Positions 59,532-64,000 of a stretch of DNA of 64,000 nucleotides are shown piece after piece. Origin of the DNA: Aliishimia sp045106335 (GTDB taxonomy: Bacteria; Pseudomonadota; Alphaproteobacteria; Rhodobacterales; Rhodobacteraceae); NCBI GenBank assembly GCA_045106335.1, contig JBGCEM010000024.1, positions 1-64,000 of the forward strand, written 5' to 3'. The position numbers and the translations under genes were made by a program. The notes under the pieces are model-generated. The model saw only the letters and a program-made list of their open reading frames with translations, was not told where the DNA came from and searched no databases. The stretch's first letter is position 1. Each line of letters begins with the position of its first letter.

Positions 59532-61340
59532 ATGATGGTTAATTCGCAACGCACAGAAACTACGCCGGCTGTGGATGTCTTTGCGGATGAGCTGACTCCG
59601 GGCACGAAGCTGATGCATGGTCAATATGTCATCGAAGGGTTCCTGAACGCTGGTGGATTTGGGATTACCTATGCCGCCAAAGACAGCCTGGATCGCCGAG
59701 TGGTCATTAAAGAATGCTTTCCGGCAGCGTTTTGCCGCCGTGTAAATTTGCAAGTCTTGGCGCGCAGCCGGGCGCATCAAGCTGAACTTGCGTCAATCGT
59801 GCGCCTTTTCGTGCAAGAAGCCCGCAGTCTGGCTAAGTTGAACCACCCCAATATTGTCGGCGTGCACCAGGTATTTGAGGAAAATAACACGGCCTATATG
59901 GCGCTTGACTATGTGCATGGGCGCGATCTGCTTGATGTGATCGAAGACCCTAATGTGGCGATCAATCCTGACATTGTTGAGCCCGTTTTGCGCAGACTTT
60001 TGAATGCAATCGGGGCGGTTCATCGGCAAAATATGCTGCACCGGGATATTTCTCCGGACAATATTTTATTGGATCATAACAACAACCCCGTGCTGATTGA
60101 CTTTGGGGCTGCCCGCGAACAGGCTACAAAACAAAGCCGTATTCTGTCTGCATTGCGGGTCGTCAAGGATGGGTATAGCCCGCAGGAATTCTATGTTTCG
60201 GGCAGCCCACAAGGGCCTTACAGCGATCTTTATGCGTTGGCGGCGAGCTTTTATCACCTGATGTCTGATGTTTTGCCGCCTAGCAGCCAAGAGCGTTTGG
60301 CGGCTGTTGCGGCAGGTCAGTCTGATCCCTACAGCCCCTTGGCGGGGTCCTTAGAGGGATACCGCCCAGAGCTTTTAGCAGCGATTGACCAAGCGTTGGC
60401 GATCCTGCCCAAGGATCGCTTGCAGTCCGCGCAGCAATGGATCGCGCTGCTGGATGGCGCATCAGTTGCTGTATCCCCAAGTTTGGCCGCACCGCGCCGT
60501 CCCGTCGCCAAACCGGTGCACAGGTCAAATCGGTATGCCCTGCTTGCGGCAGCTTCTGTTATCGCCATCTTCGCGTTTACAGCGGCGACCCAGCTTGATG
60601 GTTTTGGTGAGCCCCAGTCAGACCTGGCTGCGTCAACCGCCGCGGACCCTGAAATCGTTTCGAAAAACACAATTCAGGCATTGACCACGTTGCCTAACTT
60701 GCCGCTTGCTGCACCGTCCATTGATCGTTCAAGCAATGTTAGCCTGACGCCGGTTGTGGCCGACCGTTTACCCGCACAGACGATAGACGATGTAACGATA
60801 ACCAATCGCGTCGACTTTTCTGGGACGGATTTCTTTTCGGCAAAGGACCAAAATACCCGGATTTTTGCTGTGAATGGGACTAAAGTTGCCTCGCGCGCTG
60901 AATTTGATGCGGCTGTTTCTGGTTTGGTAGGGTCGGTAAAGGCGAATTTGGTGACATTGGATGTTTGGTCTGGGCAAACAGAAGCCACAGCGCAAACTCA
61001 GACATGGACTTTGCCCGTTGCGAAAGAAATTGCCTTGAACAACGGATTGGTGTTCCAAGCCCGTCGCGTAGATCAATCCTGGCAAACCGAGGTCGTTTCA
61101 GTGCCAGACGCTATGGGCCTGGACCTGCAACAAGGCGACGTGCTGTTTGGATATCTGGGCACGAATGAATTTCTGTCAACGGCGACGGCTTTGGCCGACA
61201 TCTTGCGGGATGAAACAGCCAAAGGCGTGACAATTTTCAATTTTGCGGTCCAACGCGGCAGATCCACCTGGGCGGTGGGATTTCCTATGGGCGCAGCAGA
61301 CCAAGACTTAACAAATTTGCGGAGTGAGGTAAGCAGATGA
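59532..61340 (+). CDS. Transmembrane Ser/Thr protein kinase with PDZ-like periplasmic region
   Basis: This 602-residue protein has a Hanks-type kinase domain (about residues 30-300): Gly loop LNAGGFGITYAAKD, Lys in VVIKECFP, catalytic HRDISPDN, DFGAARE and the bacterial activation end GYSPQEFY. One membrane segment follows (about residues 335-355, LLAAASVIAIFAFTAA), then a roughly 245-residue region on the other side of the membrane. That region has two PDZ-like stretches (AVNGTKVASRAEFDAAV; LQQGDVLFGYLGTNEFLSTA). It would sense an envelope signal and phosphorylate cytosolic targets, probably the FHA partner. The ATG at 59532 was preferred to GTG 59523. Its stop overlaps the FHA gene (ATGA). 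Confidence 0.9.
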   Translation: MMVNSQRTETTPAVDVFADELTPGTKLMHGQYVIEGFLNAGGFGITYAAKDSLDRRVVIKECFPAAFCRRVNLQVLARSRAHQAELASIVRLFVQEARSLAKLNHPNIVGVHQVFEENNTAYMALDYVHGRDLLDVIEDPNVAINPDIVEPVLRRLLNAIGAVHRQNMLHRDISPDNILLDHNNNPVLIDFGAAREQATKQSRILSALRVVKDGYSPQEFYVSGSPQGPYSDLYALAASFYHLMSDVLPPSSQERLAAVAAGQSDPYSPLAGSLEGYRPELLAAIDQALAILPKDRLQSAQQWIALLDGASVAVSPSLAAPRRPVAKPVHRSNRYALLAAASVIAIFAFTAATQLDGFGEPQSDLAASTAADPEIVSKNTIQALTTLPNLPLAAPSIDRSSNVSLTPVVADRLPAQTIDDVTITNRVDFSGTDFFSAKDQNTRIFAVNGTKVASRAEFDAAVSGLVGSVKANLVTLDVWSGQTEATAQTQTWTLPVAKEIALNNGLVFQARRVDQSWQTEVVSVPDAMGLDLQQGDVLFGYLGTNEFLSTATALADILRDETAKGVTIFNFAVQRGRSTWAVGFPMGAADQDLTNLRSEVSR

Positions 61341-62137
61341 AGCTTTTTTCTGGAATATTTGGACGTAGTGATCGCGCGTCCGACATGGAAACTGCCAAGA
61401 GACGCTTTCCATTGGACGAGGTCGATCCGGAAAGGCCGACCTCTGTTGATCCTTATGACACGGCGCAAAACGAAGCGTTGGCGGACCATCATATGGAACT
61501 GACTGGGCGCGGCGCTGCAGTTGATCCCTATCAGCAGCCCGAACCAAATCTGATGAACATTTGGGACATTGAAGACGACGAAGACGCATATGAAAGCGCA
61601 TATGGTGAAGTCGCCGCCGCAGTTGCAGCGCAGGACAGTGCGCCCGAACGGTCACGGCGCAATCGCACGCGTTTGCTCGGTTTTGACACATCTGAAGGCG
61701 GCGTCGTGGATTTGTTTGACGATAGTGAAACGGCCAGGCCCCATACTGGTGTTCAGTTTCCGGTTGGGTGGCTGTTGGTTGTCAAAGGTCCCGGACGCGG
61801 GCATTGCTTCACGTTGACGGCAGGTATGGCACAGATCGGGCGCGGCGAGGACCAGACGATCCAACTGGATTTCGGCGACACGGCCATATCGCGCGACAAC
61901 CATGCGGCTGTTGTGTTTGACCCTGAAACCAACACCTTTTTGCTGGGCCATGGTGGCAAATCCAACATCGTGCGTTTGAACGGCAAGCCGGTGATTTCAA
62001 ATGAAACCCTGTCAAACGGGGACAATATCGGCATTGGTGAAACGGTGCTGCAGCTTAAGACATTGGTGGATGATACGTTTTCTTGGGCTGACACGGCCGA
62101 TGAAAAGGAGGGCGACGATGATCTGGCGATCGCCTGA
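61337..62137 (+). CDS. FHA domain protein
   Basis: This 266-residue cytosolic protein has an acidic, low-complexity N-terminal half (residues 1-130) with several Thr-bearing segments. It ends with an FHA domain (about residues 137-235) showing the phosphothreonine-binding GRGEDQ, SRDNHA and RLNGKPV residues. FHA domains bind pThr peptides, so it probably reads the neighbouring kinase's output. It overlaps the kinase gene by four bases and the PP2C gene by 20 bases. Type VI secretion systems carry a similar Fha protein, but no such genes are visible. Confidence 0.9.
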   Translation: MKLFSGIFGRSDRASDMETAKRRFPLDEVDPERPTSVDPYDTAQNEALADHHMELTGRGAAVDPYQQPEPNLMNIWDIEDDEDAYESAYGEVAAAVAAQDSAPERSRRNRTRLLGFDTSEGGVVDLFDDSETARPHTGVQFPVGWLLVVKGPGRGHCFTLTAGMAQIGRGEDQTIQLDFGDTAISRDNHAAVVFDPETNTFLLGHGGKSNIVRLNGKPVISNETLSNGDNIGIGETVLQLKTLVDDTFSWADTADEKEGDDDLAIA

Positions 62138-63077
62138 ACCGCGCTATGATGTGGCCTCGGGTCTGTCACAAGGCGGGCGGGACTATCAAGAAGACGCGAT
62201 TATAACCGATTTTCCCTATGGTATGGACAGCGGTGTGGCTGTTTTGGCCGATGGCATGGGCGGGCACGAAGCGGGGGATGTCGCCTCAAAGATCGTGGTG
62301 ACCGAGGTCTTTAGCGCGCTGAAATTCCGCTCGGCGACGTTTGCGGAACGCGAAGCGCAAATACCCGACAGCTTTGTGAAAGCGACCGCAGGGGCAAATG
62401 CGACGATCCGGAACTACGTGAAATCCAACCCCGCTGCACGCGGCATGGGTGCGACTTTGGTGTCTTTGGTATTGGTCGAAAATCGCATGTTCTGGATGAG
62501 CATTGGCGACAGCCCGCTTTATGTTTTGCGCGACGGGGAATTGACGCAACTGAACCAAGATCACTCATTGGCGCCGCAAATCGACTTTATGGTGGACCAG
62601 GGATTGCTGACGGTTGAAGCCGCCAAAAACCACCCTGACCGCAATTGCCTGACGTCTGTCATCATGGGCCAGCGGATTGCGAAATCAGATTGCCCCATGG
62701 CCCCATTTTCGTTGCGGTTGGGGGACGTCGTGCTGCTGTCTTCGGACGGTTTGCAGTTTCTGGGCGAACCTCGGTTGCAGAAAATTTTGCACAAATACCG
62801 CCGTCGGAAATCAGCCGAGATCGCGGGGCACTTGCTTGAAGCGATTGCCGATCTGCGTGACCCCGATCAGGACAATGTGTCGTTTTCCGTGATCAAGCTG
62901 AACCACATGAAACCAGTTGAGCGGAAAATCAAACCCAAGCCGATCGGAGCATTGGACGACACAGTCGGAACATCGACCCGTGTCGTGGGCCTTGATGGTG
63001 CGCCTGTGGTAAAACCAGATTCGGGGCAAAAGGCTGCCCCAGGTCGCCGCGCCGCGCGCATTGCTGAGGGTGCATAA
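62118..63077 (+). CDS. PP2C-type protein phosphatase
   Basis: This 319-residue phosphatase has all PPM/PP2C metal-site motifs: GGRDYQEDAI, VLADGMGGHEAGD, GMGATLVSLVLV, SIGDSPLYVL, LLSSDGLQFL and DPDQDNVSF. It would reverse kinase marks on FHA or other partners. A strong AAGGAGG (62105-62111) precedes the ATG, although the start is inside the FHA gene. After the catalytic domain (about residue 250) a basic, probably disordered tail holds Thr-rich segments such as TVGTSTRV that could be phosphorylated. It precedes the GTPase-like gene by two bases. Confidence 0.92.
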   Translation: MIWRSPEPRYDVASGLSQGGRDYQEDAIITDFPYGMDSGVAVLADGMGGHEAGDVASKIVVTEVFSALKFRSATFAEREAQIPDSFVKATAGANATIRNYVKSNPAARGMGATLVSLVLVENRMFWMSIGDSPLYVLRDGELTQLNQDHSLAPQIDFMVDQGLLTVEAAKNHPDRNCLTSVIMGQRIAKSDCPMAPFSLRLGDVVLLSSDGLQFLGEPRLQKILHKYRRRKSAEIAGHLLEAIADLRDPDQDNVSFSVIKLNHMKPVERKIKPKPIGALDDTVGTSTRVVGLDGAPVVKPDSGQKAAPGRRAARIAEGA

Positions 63078-63079
63078 GT

Positions 63080-64000
63080 ATGTCGCAGGCCGCCAAAGCA
63101 CGGGGTCGCACACAGGATGCGTTAGAGAAAGCAGTCCATACCGGCGCGCTTCCGGAACCTGCTTTGACCCGTGCCGACAGCCTGCTTCGACGTTTGGATG
63201 CCACCACCCGCGTTAGTCTTTTGGGGTGCCCGGGCTCAGGAAAATCCAGTGTTCTGAACATATTGGCTGGCGACACTGTGGCCCCCGTTGGTATCCAGTT
63301 TTGTACGTTGCAGTTGGAATTCGGGCCGTCTCATCACAGCAGTGCGACGCTACGCGATGGTTCAGTGGTCACCATGGAAGGTCCTTTAGATCTTCAGCAG
63401 GTGCTTGCCATGGCCCCTGCATTTCTAAAGGTTCAGGCCCCGCTGCCGGCATTGCGCAAAATCTCTTTGCTTGAAGTTGTAATGCCGGATCGCCGCGCGG
63501 AACAAATTCGGGCGATTAAATGGGCAATCAAGCAAACCGACGTGGCGATCTGGTGTACGCAAAGCTTTGATATTGTGGAACAAGCGCTGTGGGCAGGCGT
63601 TCCGGATGCGTTGAAAGACCACGCGATCCTGCTGCGGACGTTTGCGGACAAATCCGGCAGTGACATCGGTGGTGTGATGCGCAAGTTGCACAAATCCGCG
63701 GGCGCCGACTTTGCCCATGTTCTTCCGATTTCAGGCAAGCAAGCCCTTGCGGCGCGTGCGGCGTCCGGTGCGATTGATCGCGCCATGATGCGAGGGTCGG
63801 GTGCAACGCAATTGATCTCCACGATCTTGCATCAGATCGAGCAAAACTGGCAGTTCAATTTGGATAAAGCGGAAGTCTTATTGCACCAACACCAGAAATT
63901 TGTACCTGTGTCGCGGCGGGCTGTGTCTGAACGCATCAAGCTGGAAATCCAAGCTGCTAAAAGATTGAAGGTGAAAGAAAAATCCGGCGCAAACGTCACG
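63080..64000 (+). CDS. P-loop GTPase-like protein (3' end outside window)
   Basis: An ATG two bases after the PP2C stop opens a frame of at least 307 codons that runs off the window, so the gene is partial. It has a P-loop SLLGCPGSGKSSVLNIL (about residues 49-65) and a GTPase-like path: VDVAIW-type hydrophobic strand TDVAIWCTQSF, then EQALWAGVPDAL and ILLRTFADK, where the last resembles the base-recognition motif of dynamin-type GTPases. The usual DxxG switch is not clear. A helical, Lys-rich part follows (from about residue 240). It may be a dynamin-like or TrmE-like GTPase tied to the kinase, FHA and phosphatase. Confidence 0.8.
   Translation, partial: MSQAAKARGRTQDALEKAVHTGALPEPALTRADSLLRRLDATTRVSLLGCPGSGKSSVLNILAGDTVAPVGIQFCTLQLEFGPSHHSSATLRDGSVVTMEGPLDLQQVLAMAPAFLKVQAPLPALRKISLLEVVMPDRRAEQIRAIKWAIKQTDVAIWCTQSFDIVEQALWAGVPDALKDHAILLRTFADKSGSDIGGVMRKLHKSAGADFAHVLPISGKQALAARAASGAIDRAMMRGSGATQLISTILHQIEQNWQFNLDKAEVLLHQHQKFVPVSRRAVSERIKLEIQAAKRLKVKEKSGANVT

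Noticed and set aside
59532..63077. Type VI secretion cluster
   Set aside because: Kinase, FHA and phosphatase resemble its regulators, but no tssB, tssC, vgrG, hcp, tssK or clpV is visible in the window.
1..64000. Insertion sequences, prophage or CRISPR arrays
   Set aside because: I found no transposase, integrase, phage gene, long direct repeats or regularly spaced repeats.

Overview
This window reads as a chromosomal segment of an alphaproteobacterium, most likely Rhodobacterales (Roseobacter group), of moderate GC content. The lineage call rests on family knowledge: short-form RNase D, the lptC-lptA-lptB-hpf-ptsN order without rpoN, the PaaX-controlled paa cluster, the core-2/I-branching-type transferase with a long C-terminal extension, and apparent CtrA-type sites. 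The genus is not resolved. I saw no rRNA, tRNA, CRISPR array, insertion sequence, integrase or phage gene. Coding density is high, with many ATGA-type overlaps. Start codons were moved inward where the first possible start lacked family support.

Layout. (1) 1-2600: comF (5' cut), grxC, a nitrilase-family amidase and a MarR regulator form one overlapping operon; a small unknown gene converges on it. (2) 2833-8936: an IclR-centred catabolic and transport cluster. FAD oxidoreductase plus cupin run leftward; IclR and a taurine-type ABC transporter run rightward. TTTC-N7-GAAA palindromes lie in both promoter regions. (3) 9012-12933: VOC protein, ubiG, proline iminopeptidase, a short solute-binding-like protein and an FkbM methyltransferase. 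(4) 12964-18512: rimP-nusA-ylxR/L7Ae-infB, with a strong promoter and a leader terminator in front and a strong terminator behind. (5) 18553-21272, leftward: PPIase, argJ, mutT and a 44-codon gene. (6) secA, a PstS/OmpA chimera, radC, a GNAT acetyltransferase, dnaJ and dnaK, then alkB.

(7) 31094-41234: a surface polysaccharide region with an ABC-2 exporter permease, CysQ, KdsB, GalU, GalE, two paralogous glycosyltransferases, a GT14-type transferase and a double-domain sulfotransferase. Together these point to a Kdo-containing and perhaps sulfated glycan, with CysQ removing the PAP by-product. (8) 41231-45967, leftward: rnd, kdsD, lptC, lptA, lptB, a small ORF, hpf and ptsN (LPS core and transport, ribosome hibernation). 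(9) 46026-53628, leftward: thiolase, paaA-B-C-D-E, paaZ, paaX, for aerobic phenylacetyl-CoA breakdown. (10) 53948-59176: ugpB-A-E-C with a coupled EEP-family phosphodiesterase.

(11) 59532-64000 (runs off the end): a transmembrane Ser/Thr kinase, an FHA protein, a PP2C phosphatase and a P-loop GTPase-like protein in a tight operon behind a TTAA-N7-TTAA (CtrA-like) site. No type VI secretion structural gene is visible. This is the best candidate for a poorly described signalling system in the window.
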